Part shown: positions 12,481 through 22,298 of the stretch, piece by piece
How positions within the stretch are numbered: position 1 is the stretch's first letter
How the letters are laid out: every line of letters begins with the position of its first letter
DNA from: Biscogniauxia marginata
Lineage: Eukaryota > Ascomycota > Sordariomycetes > Xylariales > Xylariaceae
DNA length: 62,885 nucleotides
Direction of reading: 5' to 3'
Assembly (NCBI GenBank): GCA_022695795.1
Contig: MU404213.1
Location: 1-62,885 of the forward strand
Notes under the pieces: generated by a model
Seen by the model: only the letters and a program-made list of their open reading frames with translations
Told to the model about the DNA's origin: nothing
Database searches by the model: none
Translations under genes and position numbers: made by a program

Positions 12481-13049
12481 TCACAGCTCCTTCTCTAGCT
12501 CCGTAATCGCGTTGACCTTGGCCGCGCTCGCACTCGAAGTGTCGAACACGTAGCCTAACCATTCCTTTGCTAATCTCCGAGCAAGCTCGATCCCGACTAC
12601 TCTCTCACCCATGCAGAGCACCTGTGCGTTGTTGCTGAGCACCGCCCGCTCGACCGAGAAGCTGTCATGGGCGGTGACGGCACGGACGCCCTTGATCTTG
12701 TTGGCCGAGATAGCTACTCCGAGTCCCGTCCCGCAAATGAGGAGGGCTCTGTCCACTTTGCCTTCGGCGACGAGCCTGGCGGCGTCTGCAGCTCGGTGTG
12801 GGTAGGCCGTCTTGTCGTCGGTGCTGCCGCTGCCGACATCCACGACGGACTCGACGCGTGAGTCGTTCTCAAAGTCGGCCTTAATCTTGTTTTTGTATGT
12901 GACACCGGCATCCTACTAACATATCAGAGAGAAGGGGAAGAAAAAAACAGGAGGAATTTCAATACAAGTAGTATTTTATGACGGAAGCTCAAAATCGGAA
13001 ATACACTTACATCGCAGCCAACGGCAATCTTCCACTTTGGTGCAGCCAT
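12481..13049 (-). CDS. EYI2: RpiB/LacAB-type sugar-phosphate isomerase (erythrulose-4-phosphate isomerase)
   Basis: Model: exon 1 is 13011-13049, exon 2 is 12481-12912, with a 98-nt intron 12913-13010 (GTAAGT donor, TAG acceptor); 156 aa, the usual RpiB size. Exon 1 encodes 13 residues ending GCD and exon 2 continues DAG, restoring the N-terminal active-site strand of the family. The conserved loop CGTGLG with the catalytic Cys is at residue 73, followed by ANKIKGVRA and [10 protein letters not shown]. The classic SDHAG motif reads CDDAG here. RpiB homologues named EryI, DerI or EYI2 interconvert D-erythrulose 4-phosphate and D-erythrose 4-phosphate. The neighbours (TIM-like gene and DAK-like kinase) support that role over ribose-5-phosphate isomerase. 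It is divergent from the kinase gene. Confidence 0.82.
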
Positions 13050-14265
13050 CCTTTTCAGTTCGTTTTTGGGGTATGGACTGGTAGTAAATCAAACGAATAG
13101 AAACTATCTGAGCGATAGGCTGAGGAATGGAGGGAAATTTGTCGAGTCTATTTCGTAGCCCGGGGGGTGGGGAGGCTGCGTTTGGTCGAGGCTCGAGACG
13201 GCTTTGACTTGATGGAAGAACCGGGAATATCTGACACCGTAAAAGACTCGGTTCTGATTCAACAAAAATTAAAATTTTAGTTCTCTACCTCTAAAAAAAA
13301 AAACCCCTCACGATCATCTGACACAGAGAAAGAGTCCTTTTTTGTTTTCCCTCTTCTCTCATCGTTTCACGTACAATTCAACAACACACGTAACTCGCGC
13401 CTCGTGATGGGCGAGTTGTAACGTTGGTGGGGTATAGAACCTTCATTGACAAGCATCCGGTTTGCCGTAATAGGAAATCCGACGGCAAATAGTGAGCAGA
13501 CGATTAACTATTTTACCCCTCCGCAGTTCCCTACCGCCCATTTCTAAGACCCCCGATATCGTTAGTCGTACGAAATACGTACCTAGTTGCGTTTGCCCCC
13601 CTGTTTGCCTTACCCCCCTTTCTACCCTTTTCCCCCACCTCGATACCCATCCCCGTGGAAAGGCTAAGTTTCCTTTCACTTTCACTAGTCCCGTGGGGTT
13701 TCCAAGCAAAATGGGGTCCTGTCACGACGGCCAAGGCAGCCTAAAGCTTCTCCGACTTATACTGACCACTAGTGTTTCTCTTAGCAAGGGAAGGCTTGGA
13801 TCTGCTGTATAAGCCCCCTTGTGTTTTCATCTTTGCTTTTTGGGGCGAGCACCGGATACCGACAGCCACTTACTCACCGAAAGCGCTCCATAATACGAGA
13901 CCTCGTGAACCGAAGATTGGGTCGTGCCAGGCTCAACCCCTTACGCAGCTCAGTCAACAGTTTGTCTGTGTAATCGCTCCTCTGTCTGGCCGGTTATAAC
14001 GCCGGCGTAATTCACGAGAGCTTCCTAGTCCTTCACTTGTCTTTCATCCCCCCTCCCCTCTCTTCCTCTCTTACTCTCTCCCTCTTACTCTCTTACACAT
14101 ACACACACCCCCTCCTCCCTCCTACACTCCCCCCTCGGCAGCTAGGTAGTATCATTGCGAGTGCTAAGAAGCCTACCTGTTACCACGGCATTTCCGACCG
14201 ACTAACATTTACCCACACTTGACATTCACGCAATCCCCTGATACCTCAATTGCCGTACCGTGATA
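13050..14265. promoter_or_regulatory. Divergent promoter between EYI2-like and EYK1-like genes
   Basis: A 1.2-kb region between two genes transcribed away from each other, so it probably drives both. A strong C/T-rich tract at about 14041-14135, typical of fungal core promoters and leaders, precedes the kinase gene. No coding sequence is supported. A cluster-specific regulator could bind here, but I cannot name a motif. Confidence 0.6.
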
Positions 14266-16038
14266 ATGTCGAAGCGCCATCTCTTCCAGTCCCCAGATGG
14301 GCTTGTCAACAAGTGTCTCCGAGGCATCGTCGCATACAACCCCTCTCTCAACCTGGACGAGACCAACCGGGTCGTGTACGACAGCACATACGATCGGTCC
14401 AATGTCTCCATAATCAGCGGAGGTGGTTCAGGCCACGAGCCTGCGTGGTCCGGCTACGTGGGGAAGAACCTGCTTGCCGCCTCCGTCGCCGGTGACATCT
14501 TCGCTTCCCCCAGCACAAAGCAGATCGTAGCTGCTATTGATGCTGTCCCCTCGGACAAGGGCTCCATCCTTGTCGTCACCAACTACACTGGCGACTGCTT
14601 GCACTTCGGCCTAGCAAACGAAAAGGCTATTGCAAGAGGACACAAGTGCCGCATGATCATCTGCGGCGATGATGTCTCGGTCGGCAGAAAGGGCAGCCTA
14701 GTAGGGCGACGAGGCCTAGCGGGAGAGCTTGGTGTCCTAAAGGTCTTAGGAGGTGCGTCGGGCGCTGGCGGATCGCTCGACCAGGTCTACGACCTTGGTG
14801 TCGCCTTCTCCCAGCAAATTGTCTCCATTGCTGCCACACTTGACCACTGCCACGTTCCCGGACGGACAGAGCATGCCACATTGGCGGCCGACGAGGTGGA
14901 GATTGGAACAGGACCTCACAACGAGCCCGGATACAAGAAATTGTCGCCTCCACCATCACCGCAGGAACTCGTCAGCCAGATTCTCACGTACTGCCTAGAC
15001 GAGAAAGACCCCGAAAGAGGTTATGTCAAGTTTGCAGGCGGCGACGAGGTGCTACTCCTTGTCAGCAACTTCGGTGGCATCTCATACCTCGAGTTGGGCG
15101 CGCTCGTGGATGAACTCCTTGAGCAGCTGGCGAAGACATGGAAGATTGAGCCGGTGCGCATCTGCGCCGGCTTCCTCGAGACTTCGCTGAATGCGCCGGC
15201 CTTTTCTGTATCCATCGTCAATATTACGGCTGCGGCACGCAATTGCTCGTACTCGGCAGAAGAGATCAAGAGCTTCATCGACGCCAAGACCGACACCCAC
15301 TGGGAGTCTATGACGGGCTCCCAAGCGGTGCGCCGTAGCCGGCAGCAGCAATTCACGTCGCCGCCTCAGGAGCCTCACAAGACCGTCGATGACGCCAAGG
15401 ATCTGAAGATTGAGCCAGTCCTGCTAGAGAGGATGCTGCGCAGCGCGTGCAATGCCATTGTGGAGGCAGAGCCCGACCTAACCAAGTGGGACACCGTCAT
15501 GGGCGACGGGGACTGCGGTGAGACGCTCAAGACGGGTGCGACAAGTCTGTTGGCGGCACTGGACAAGAAACTCGCAGCCAACGGCTCAGTCGTCGCTGTG
15601 CTCCAGGACCTCGAGGATATTGTCGAGGGCAAGATGGGCGGCACACTTGGCGGAATTTTGGGCATTTTCTTTGTGTCGCTACGGACGGCGCTCGAAGACA
15701 ACATCAGTGTTGCCAAGAGCGAGGGGATCCCCCAGTTGTGGGCCAAGGCCGTCAAGACGGCGCTGAACAACCTGGCCCGTTACACGCCGGCTAAGGTGGG
15801 CGACCGCACGGTCATGGACACCCTGATCCCGTTCGCTGAGAGCATGGCCAAGTCGGGCAAATTAGAGGATGGCGTCGCGGCAGCGGTCAAGGGAGCGGAG
15901 CTGACCAGGACGCTCAAGCCGAGACTGGGTCGGGCTACGTACGTCGCAGCAGGCGAGGACGCTAGCAAGGGGTTGCCTCCCGATCCCGGTGCCTGGGGAG
16001 CCATGGTCGCCATCAAGGGCCTGAAGGACGGTTTGTAG
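14266..16038 (+). CDS. EYK1: Dihydroxyacetone-kinase family erythrulose kinase
   Basis: A single-exon 590-aa two-domain kinase, the normal length for eukaryotic DAK/EYK1 proteins. The ATG at 14266 is chosen because the protein then begins MSKRHLFQSPDGLVNK, as usual for DhaK domains; an in-frame GTG lies two codons upstream. DhaK domain (about 1-330): GGGSGHEP near residue 52, TNYTGD, and an HCHVPG motif (H194-H196) carrying the His that anchors the ketone substrate. DhaL domain (about 385-590): the Mg-ATP aspartates in GDGDCG near 412, and GGTLGG. The reaction is ATP phosphorylation of dihydroxyacetone or erythrulose. The paired TIM-like and RpiB-like isomerase genes favour L-erythrulose, as in the Yarrowia erythritol cluster. 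A general dihydroxyacetone kinase is the main alternative. Confidence 0.87.
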   Translation: MSKRHLFQSPDGLVNKCLRGIVAYNPSLNLDETNRVVYDSTYDRSNVSIISGGGSGHEPAWSGYVGKNLLAASVAGDIFASPSTKQIVAAIDAVPSDKGSILVVTNYTGDCLHFGLANEKAIARGHKCRMIICGDDVSVGRKGSLVGRRGLAGELGVLKVLGGASGAGGSLDQVYDLGVAFSQQIVSIAATLDHCHVPGRTEHATLAADEVEIGTGPHNEPGYKKLSPPPSPQELVSQILTYCLDEKDPERGYVKFAGGDEVLLLVSNFGGISYLELGALVDELLEQLAKTWKIEPVRICAGFLETSLNAPAFSVSIVNITAAARNCSYSAEEIKSFIDAKTDTHWESMTGSQAVRRSRQQQFTSPPQEPHKTVDDAKDLKIEPVLLERMLRSACNAIVEAEPDLTKWDTVMGDGDCGETLKTGATSLLAALDKKLAANGSVVAVLQDLEDIVEGKMGGTLGGILGIFFVSLRTALEDNISVAKSEGIPQLWAKAVKTALNNLARYTPAKVGDRTVMDTLIPFAESMAKSGKLEDGVAAAVKGAELTRTLKPRLGRATYVAAGEDASKGLPPDPGAWGAMVAIKGLKDGL

Positions 16039-16314
16039 AACGCAGCATAAATTAAAAGTAAAAAGGAAAGGGAAGAAGGGAAATATAAAAACAGAAATGT
16101 ATCGACGCTGCTTGTCGTGGAATGACAGGGATTTGGTGTCTGTTTAGCGGTTCATTGGTAGCAATACTGGCCATCTCTTAATGACATCTTTGGATTGTAA
16201 GAAGACAACCGTGAGGCAATTCGTCTGAATACTGATGAATTGTATCTACTTCACAACATTGCTCGACTCAAACCACGTTTCTATTCCCTATGCCGCTCTT
16301 CCCACCTTTCATTT

Positions 16315-17181
16315 CTACGCCTTACCGGCGCTGCCAAGCCAGTGCATATACTGCTCGATGGCCTTCTGCATCCTATCTGTACCCGCCTCGATGACGCTCG
16401 TCAGCGGCTTACCACGCATTTCCTCCTGGACCGCGGCGTAGTGCTTGTTCATGCCTTTATTGATATTAACTTTCGATACTCCTGCGTTGATGCACTTCTG
16501 AAAGATCTCTTCGGTGAACGGGTCCGCTCCGTGCAGCACCAAACGAACGCGGTCGCCAACGGCGTTGTTGATCGATGTCAGACGGTCGTACTCGAGCTGG
16601 ATTCCGCGGGGGCCATATTCGCCATGTACGTTACCGAACGCCGGGGCCAGCATCTCGATGCCTGTGGCGACAAACTCTTCGGCCTGCTCCGGGGTCGTGA
16701 GCACGGCCTCGAGGTCGACCGTCTCGGCGACGCCGTCCTCGCCGCCCTCAATGCGGCCCGGCTCGGCCTCGGCGGCGATGCCCCGCGCGTGGCAGTACGC
16801 GACGAGCTCACGGGTCAGCGCGAGGTTTTCCTCCTTCTCGTAGTGGCTCATGTCGCACATGATGCTGTCGAAGGCGCCGTCAATGTCCGCGGCGCGGCGC
16901 ACGAGCTCGGGCGTCTGTGCGTGGTCCAGGTGCAGGCTCACGGGAACCGAGGCGCCGTGGGCGGCGTCGGCAGCAGCACGCACGAGTGACGCACCCGCGT
17001 ACTGGATAGCCCAGGGGAATAGGAGCACCATGGCGGGCGAGCGTGCCGCCTCGGCCGCGCGCACCGTGGCAATGATCGACTCGATGTTGTAGCAGCACAT
17101 GCCCGGCACGGCATACCCGCCATCACGGGCGGCGTTGAGGATCGCCATAGATCGGTTCTTGGAGAGCTCTGGTCTGCTCAT
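16315..17181 (-). CDS. Class II (Zn-dependent) ketose-bisphosphate aldolase
   Basis: A single-exon 288-aa protein close to bacterial GatY/KbaY-type aldolases in length. Metal and catalytic residues are all visible: HLDH at 84-87 (catalytic Asp86, zinc His87), EAEPGRI at 138-144, zinc His186 in GNVHGEYGP, zinc His217 in LHGADP, and the phosphate-binding VNIN at 238-241. It is therefore a working metal aldolase that yields or uses dihydroxyacetone phosphate. It faces the kinase gene tail to tail (276 bp apart) and is divergent from the dehydrogenase gene. Related aldolases (OtnC) sit in bacterial threonate/erythronate operons. In plants an aldolase of this type is fused to hydroxyisobutyrate-dehydrogenase domains. 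I infer a catabolic role for a four-carbon or acid sugar; the exact substrate is open. Confidence 0.85.
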   Translation of the reverse strand: MSRPELSKNRSMAILNAARDGGYAVPGMCCYNIESIIATVRAAEAARSPAMVLLFPWAIQYAGASLVRAAADAAHGASVPVSLHLDHAQTPELVRRAADIDGAFDSIMCDMSHYEKEENLALTRELVAYCHARGIAAEAEPGRIEGGEDGVAETVDLEAVLTTPEQAEEFVATGIEMLAPAFGNVHGEYGPRGIQLEYDRLTSINNAVGDRVRLVLHGADPFTEEIFQKCINAGVSKVNINKGMNKHYAAVQEEMRGKPLTSVIEAGTDRMQKAIEQYMHWLGSAGKA

Positions 17182-18291
17182 CTTGGATTTCTGCCTTTGG
17201 TTTTTTCTCTCTCTACCTTTTTACTTCCAAGGCGTCAGAAAAATAAATACCAATGATACTCGGTGACTGAGAAATAGCTATACATTCAAGAGAGGTAGGT
17301 AACTAAGAAATAAGACAGGTATCTCAAATCAATATATTCTTTCAACTTTAATTGATGACGAAGGAACAGACGACGGTTGAAGTGAAGGCCCGATCCCGAA
17401 TAATTACTAGCAGGTAGGTCAAGGTAGCATCTTAGGTCAATAGAGCCAAATTTCAGTAACACATCAGGATTCTCGATCGAAGGTAGGTTTTCTCGTTTCC
17501 GGAACAAACATCGGTATACTATATGTGCCGAACAATCAGAGGGGAATATGTAAGTCCCAACGTGGGGTTAATAAGTACATGTAACTACATATACAGTACC
17601 TACCTATAACGTAAGTGTAAGTGTAACTGTAGTATACATAGCGTATATTAGCAGGTAACTAGCACCGTCTCGGTACGTAGTCTTCCCAAGAACTAACTAA
17701 CCTACAGCAGAGAGAACTGTCAATATACAAGTCTAGGTTACTAGGTTTATTCACCAGCTTTACCGGGAGAACGAGTAGTCAAAAAAATCTATGGAGAGGC
17801 ACGGGGGGTGATCGAACGAGCGTGCGCGTGTGGGACGCTTCCGACCTGCTTCTCTTCCATCAATCATGTTCCCCTCCCCGATTTCGCTCGGTTCGTCGGA
17901 TAAGTTAAGCCCCAAAATCCTTTGATGTTCGATTCGTACTATGGATATTCGGCAAAATAGCATGACAGGGGGCTTTCGGGCTGTTACTGTGCTGCTAGGA
18001 GAACGGTGCACGCCGTGCTGCTTTATTGACCGCTGGCTGGCAGAGGCAGAGAGAAACCCAGGCTTGGAACAACTACTATACCTAGGTTGAGCTACTTCCT
18101 TCGTGATTACTAGACAGAGGTGTAAGTGTGAGGCTTCAATGACGTTATTATGCAACGTTCTTATCCTATAGGCTCGCACACACCACTCACTCACTCACTT
18201 ACGCCTACGCCTAAGGTACACACACATGGGGATTAGGGCCCTGTAGCAACGGAAGATCAAGCTAGCTCTGGACAAATTGTACAAAGCTAAA
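17182..18291. promoter_or_regulatory. Divergent promoter between aldolase and dehydrogenase genes
   Basis: A 1.1-kb region between two divergent starts. It carries several short TACCTA/TAGGTA motifs (for example near 17590-17610), which are common in intergenic DNA throughout this window. No gene or RNA is supported. Confidence 0.55.
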
Positions 18292-19635
18292 ATGGCGACG
18301 GCGATAACGGCAAAACCGGAGATCTCCTTCATCGGCCTCGGGGCCATGGGCTTTGGCATGGCAACGAACTTAGTCAACCAAGGGTACCGTGTGACCGGGT
18401 TCGACGTCTGGCCACCGACGCTCGAGCGGTTCCGGGCCGCCGGGGGCGACGTCGCAACGACGCCGGCCGAGGCGGTAAAGGACAAGAACTATTGCGTGTG
18501 CATGGTGGCGACGGCGCAGCAGGCGCAAGCCGTGCTCCTCGAGGGCGAGTACCCGGTCGTCCCCGCGCTCCCCGCCGGTGCGACGCTGCTCCTCTGCTCT
18601 ACGGTGCCGTGTGCCTACGTCCAGAGCCTGGAGGCACAGCTGGCCGAGCGCGGCCGTGGCGACGTGCACCTGATCGACTGCCCCGTGTCGGGCGGTAGCG
18701 CGAGGGCCGCCGACGGCACCCTGTCCATTATGGCGGGTGCTTCTGACGTGGCGTTCGAGAGGGGTCGCTTCTTGCTGCGCGAGATGGCCGACCCGCAGAA
18801 GCTGTACATCGTGGCCGGCGGCCTCGGCGCTGGCAGCAACATGAAGATGTGCCACCAGGTGCTGGCGGCGGTGCATATCCTCGCCGCGAGCGAGGGGATG
18901 GGGTTCGCGAGCCACCTCGGCCTGGGCCCGGAGCTCGCGCGTGACAGCATCCTGGCCTCCGGCGAAGGGTGGGCGTGGATGTTCGAGCACAGGGTGCCGA
19001 GGATGCTGACGGACTTTCAACCCGTCGCTAGCGCGCTAACCATCATCGTCAAGGACACCGGGATCATCACCTCGGAGGCGCGGCGGTTCGGGTTCCCGAC
19101 GCCGATGACGAGCGCGGCCGAGCAGGTATACTTCTCGGGCCTAGGGAGGGGGTACGGGCCCGACGACGACAGCAGTATGGTTCGGCTGTATACGGAGGGC
19201 AAGGGCAAGGTAGGGCCGGTGCAGGGGACCGCAGCCACCGACGAGGCTAAGCTGGCGCTGGTTGTTGCCCTGCTGAAGGGGATATATCTCTGCTCGGCCG
19301 CGGAAGCCATCTCCTTCGCGAGGAGGTGCAACCTCGACCTGGACCAGGTCTACGAGCTGTGCGTGAACGCAGCCGGGGGTAGCGCGCTGTTCAAGACGGT
19401 TGGGCCGGAGATGATGAAGCTGTGCCGTGGCGAGCAGCCGTCGGCGGCGGACGGGGAGGGTCTCGGGGATCTTGCCCAGCAACTCCAAGACGCTGTTGCC
19501 GAGGCCCAGCGGCTCAAGGTGCCGGTTTACCTGGGCAGTCAGGCGCTCAGCTTGATACGGCTGGCGTTGCAACGCGCGCCTACGAACGTTGAGAAGCTGC
19601 CCAGAGCTATAGTCGCCAATATTTGGACCTCGTAG
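18292..19635 (+). CDS. 3-hydroxyisobutyrate / L-threonate dehydrogenase-like oxidoreductase
   Basis: A single exon of 447 aa; the ATG at 18292 is chosen because it places the Rossmann strand at the N-terminus. The NAD-binding domain has GLGAMGFGMA at about 15-24. The substrate motif CPVSGGSARAADG lies near 128-140, and the catalytic Lys185 is in the GAGSNMK helix. The family is normally about 290-300 aa. The extra C-terminal portion (about 315-447) looks like a second all-helical domain of the same type, as in the plant and fungal fusions that join hydroxyisobutyrate-dehydrogenase, DUF1537 kinase and class II aldolase. Bacterial LtnD members oxidise L-threonate. Next to an aldolase and erythrulose genes, a four-carbon acid substrate is a reasonable inference, not shown. 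Confidence 0.8.
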   Translation: MATAITAKPEISFIGLGAMGFGMATNLVNQGYRVTGFDVWPPTLERFRAAGGDVATTPAEAVKDKNYCVCMVATAQQAQAVLLEGEYPVVPALPAGATLLLCSTVPCAYVQSLEAQLAERGRGDVHLIDCPVSGGSARAADGTLSIMAGASDVAFERGRFLLREMADPQKLYIVAGGLGAGSNMKMCHQVLAAVHILAASEGMGFASHLGLGPELARDSILASGEGWAWMFEHRVPRMLTDFQPVASALTIIVKDTGIITSEARRFGFPTPMTSAAEQVYFSGLGRGYGPDDDSSMVRLYTEGKGKVGPVQGTAATDEAKLALVVALLKGIYLCSAAEAISFARRCNLDLDQVYELCVNAAGGSALFKTVGPEMMKLCRGEQPSAADGEGLGDLAQQLQDAVAEAQRLKVPVYLGSQALSLIRLALQRAPTNVEKLPRAIVANIWTS

Positions 19636-20138
19636 AGATAAAATTATATATATATTCTGTCATATATCGACTTGACGTCCTACGTCGGCGCTTGGATCGT
19701 GATTATTTTCGCTCTGACCCGTCGGTGACCTCTAGCCTGACTGTTCAATAAGATAGGGGCTGGGCGCAATTGCTCGCACATTACGCACAGCTGCGAATCA
19801 ACACAGTTGTGGTCATGCAATCGTATATTTCTTGACAGCATATGTAGGTACCTAGGATTAAGTCATACTAATCCTGTCTTCTAAATGAAGCGAATTCGTT
19901 TGCAGTGATCATTCCGCAATTGTTGTACGGATGGTCGCCAGAGACCCCCTATTAACATTAGCCCATTCATCGGTACAGGTATTACAACCGCCATATCCCT
20001 CAAAATGAATCTAGTGCATATGTGAATGTCCCATCTAGGTTTTCTGGCACCTTTTTCCTCAGCGTTCATCAGTTATGTAAACCCAGAAGTAGATAGTTAC
20101 GATTGTAAGCTCTATTGTTACCTTTCATTCATGAGTAT
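19636..20138. other. Convergent intergenic region
   Basis: About 500 bp between two convergent genes. It holds only presumptive 3' UTRs; I see no other feature. Confidence 0.5.
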
Positions 20139-21795
20139 TCAATAGCCGCTTTGTTCCTTCCGATTATCTTCCTTGGCAGCTTCGCCAGCATCCTTGATAG
20201 CCTTTTCGTCTCCTCTCAACTTTGCAAAGTACTCTTTGATATCCTCGGCACCAATAGCCTTGCCGCTCTCGGCGAACTGTTGGAAGAACGGCTTCAGCTG
20301 TTCCTTGAGGTGATTATACGCCATGACACCCTCTATTGCCCGAACGCGATCCACATTCTTCAGTGCGGATTCGCCGCGCTCATACAGCGACCCGCTGCCG
20401 TGCGTGGACCCGTGCTCGGATCCGCCATCGGAAAGAGGTGGCTCATATGCTTCTTCCTCTTCTAGAAGCTGTGGGTGGGACTTGAGTTTCGGGAAGCACG
20501 AAGCGCAGCGGCAGAAGTGATCGCGGAAGTCTGGATTGACGAAGAGGGAGAACTTGCCAGTTGGTGCAGGCGGTAAAGATGCCAGCTTGCATTCCTCCAT
20601 TTGGGACACGTTGTCTTGTTTCGCCCCTTCGTCTTCGGCTTTAGCTGGAGTATCGTCCAGAGCAGCTTCAGACGGTGCGGCGGTAGCCTCCTCTTCTGTA
20701 GGCTCGTTTTTGACACGTTTACTAGGCTCACTATCCCTAGCCTCGCCATCATCTTCCAGCTTGCGTTTCTTGGCCAACGGTGCCTCATCCGCTTTCTGGA
20801 GATACACGGCGGGTAAGAACCCAGGAGTTCCGGCATATCGTTTGATCCATGGACATGCTTCGACGCATTTATAACAAAGGAAGTGGGAAAAGTCGTCTTC
20901 ACCAGGGAATCCATCTGGTAAAGGAGCGTCTTCTTCCTCTTCCTCCTCCTCCCCTGCCGCATGGCCGCCGTCATTCTCCTGCCCCGCGTCCTCAGGAATG
21001 GGTGCGAGGGTTACATCGGTGGTAACATTGGAAGACTGCTTCTTAGGCATCTTCTCATACCACATCGGACCTAGGCCAACTAAGCAACCGGGATGGTACC
21101 AATCCTCGCCGCATCCACCCGTCTCGTGGGTTCCCAGACCTAGACATTGAAACATGGTGCCCTTCTGTTCATGGGCGTTATAGTCGATCGAGCACGAGCA
21201 AAAACGGTTGCGGAAGTTCTGGTTGTATTTGTTGTCGGGGTCTGGTTCCTCTGAGTGAACACCCCCTTTAGTATTAGTTTCGGGGTTGATGCGAAGGGTA
21301 CATTTCTGGTCGGGAGTGAATCGCGACGTGCCGCAGTCGCACGTGAAGTTACGCTTCTGGAATATCTCGACCAGCTCGTGCTCGCCGTGACATTGAACGG
21401 AGCATGAGTAACAGACGCCTGCAGGGTTATACGAGTCCGCAGGATTCGCAGGCGGAGGGTTGCAGGTGAGGCAGGCGAATACGTTTTGTCGCAAGGATCC
21501 AAGCGGCCTGGTACAGTTCTCGATGCTCTAAGACGGAATACAGTTAGCAACGAGGAGAGTTCATATCAAGTCGTAAGAGTCCTTTAGATAATACAAGACG
21601 TACATATGGCAGAGCCTCGCGCGCATCGGCTTCCAGCTGCATCTGATCTCTAATAAAGTCGGCTGCAGTCTGAGAATCATCAGATCGCTGAGATGAGCTC
21701 TCTCGTCGAGGGCGCGGATTCTCATTATGAGGTGCGTCGTAGACACCAGGCTCGACCGCGTTGTGTGAGGCCTCTGGGGCCGACGGAGGATCCAT
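20139..21795 (-). CDS. mlo2: UBR7/Mlo2-like E3 ubiquitin ligase
   Basis: Model: exon 1 is 21604-21795, exon 2 is 20139-21527, with a 76-nt intron; 526 aa. The junction gives ALPY followed by SIENCTRPLG, matching the start of the UBR box. A Cys/His-rich UBR-type zinc finger spans about 70-150 (CLTCNPPP, CYSCSVQCHGEHEL, CDCGTSRF). A PHD-like finger follows at about 172-290 (FCSCSIDY, GCGEDWYHPGC, FLCYKCVEACPW), then an acidic and Lys/Glu-rich linker. A conserved C-terminal block has FCRCASCFPKL. Human UBR7 is a nuclear PHD-type E3 acting on histone H2B; S. pombe Mlo2 is its homologue. Role in the nucleus inferred from family. Confidence 0.88.
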
Positions 21796-22190
21796 GATCG
21801 CCGTACCGTTCTTCGATGAAGAGATAGCAAAGTAGTGATTTAAAGGAATGAGTTGAACGAGTCGAATAGGCGTCGAAGAAACCGGGAGTTGAAGGTTGAT
21901 TGATCGATGGAATGGACCAATGCGCTAGCTGGATACCTCAAGTTACAGATACCTGGGGTACCAGATACTTACAAATAACCAGTTTTGGTAGGGCAGCTTC
22001 GAGTTGGACAGGTATCTTGTCCACAGGTAGGACACGGTACGAGATCAGCGATCGCGCCGCGTCTCCTAAATGATGTAACATACGGGGCCCTAAGAGCACC
22101 TATAAAATCAACTGGAGATGGATAATCGTAGTGGGTCACATACCACCTTACAGGGCGAGGGCGCCATAAGTAGCTTAGTGCCACAAGTAG
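21796..22190. promoter_or_regulatory. Promoter region of the UBR7-like gene, cut by an LTR element
   Basis: Normal-composition DNA upstream of the leftward UBR7-like gene. It ends with AGTAG at 22186-22190, the left target-site copy of the retrotransposon. An open stretch with a CPTCGQDTC motif on the minus strand (21969-22184) has no ATG and no other support. Confidence 0.55.
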
Positions 22191-22298
22191 TGTCAGGGAA
22201 TGTTGTTATATTCTTAATAAAGAACTAAGTTCTAGGTGCTAACAGTGGAGAATAGCTTATCTATATGTATATAAGGTTATAAACCCTGTCATGTGACA
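22191..22298. repeat. 5' (left) LTR
   Basis: 108 bp with terminal TGTCA...TGACA. It has fewer A/T transitions than the right copy (for example GTCATGTGACA here against GTTATGTGATA there). Confidence 0.88.

Noticed and set aside
16240..16989. 249-codon open frame antisense to the aldolase gene
   Set aside because: Shadow frame caused by GC-rich codons; the opposite strand encodes all the class II aldolase motifs.
18370..19020. 216-codon open frame antisense to the dehydrogenase gene
   Set aside because: Shadow of a GC-rich coding sequence; His/Arg-rich composition with no domain, and the sense strand is clearly the real gene.
21969..22184. Minus-strand open stretch with a CPTCGQDTC zinc-ribbon-like motif
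   Set aside because: It starts at GTG only, is cut by the LTR insertion edge, and has no splice or homology support.
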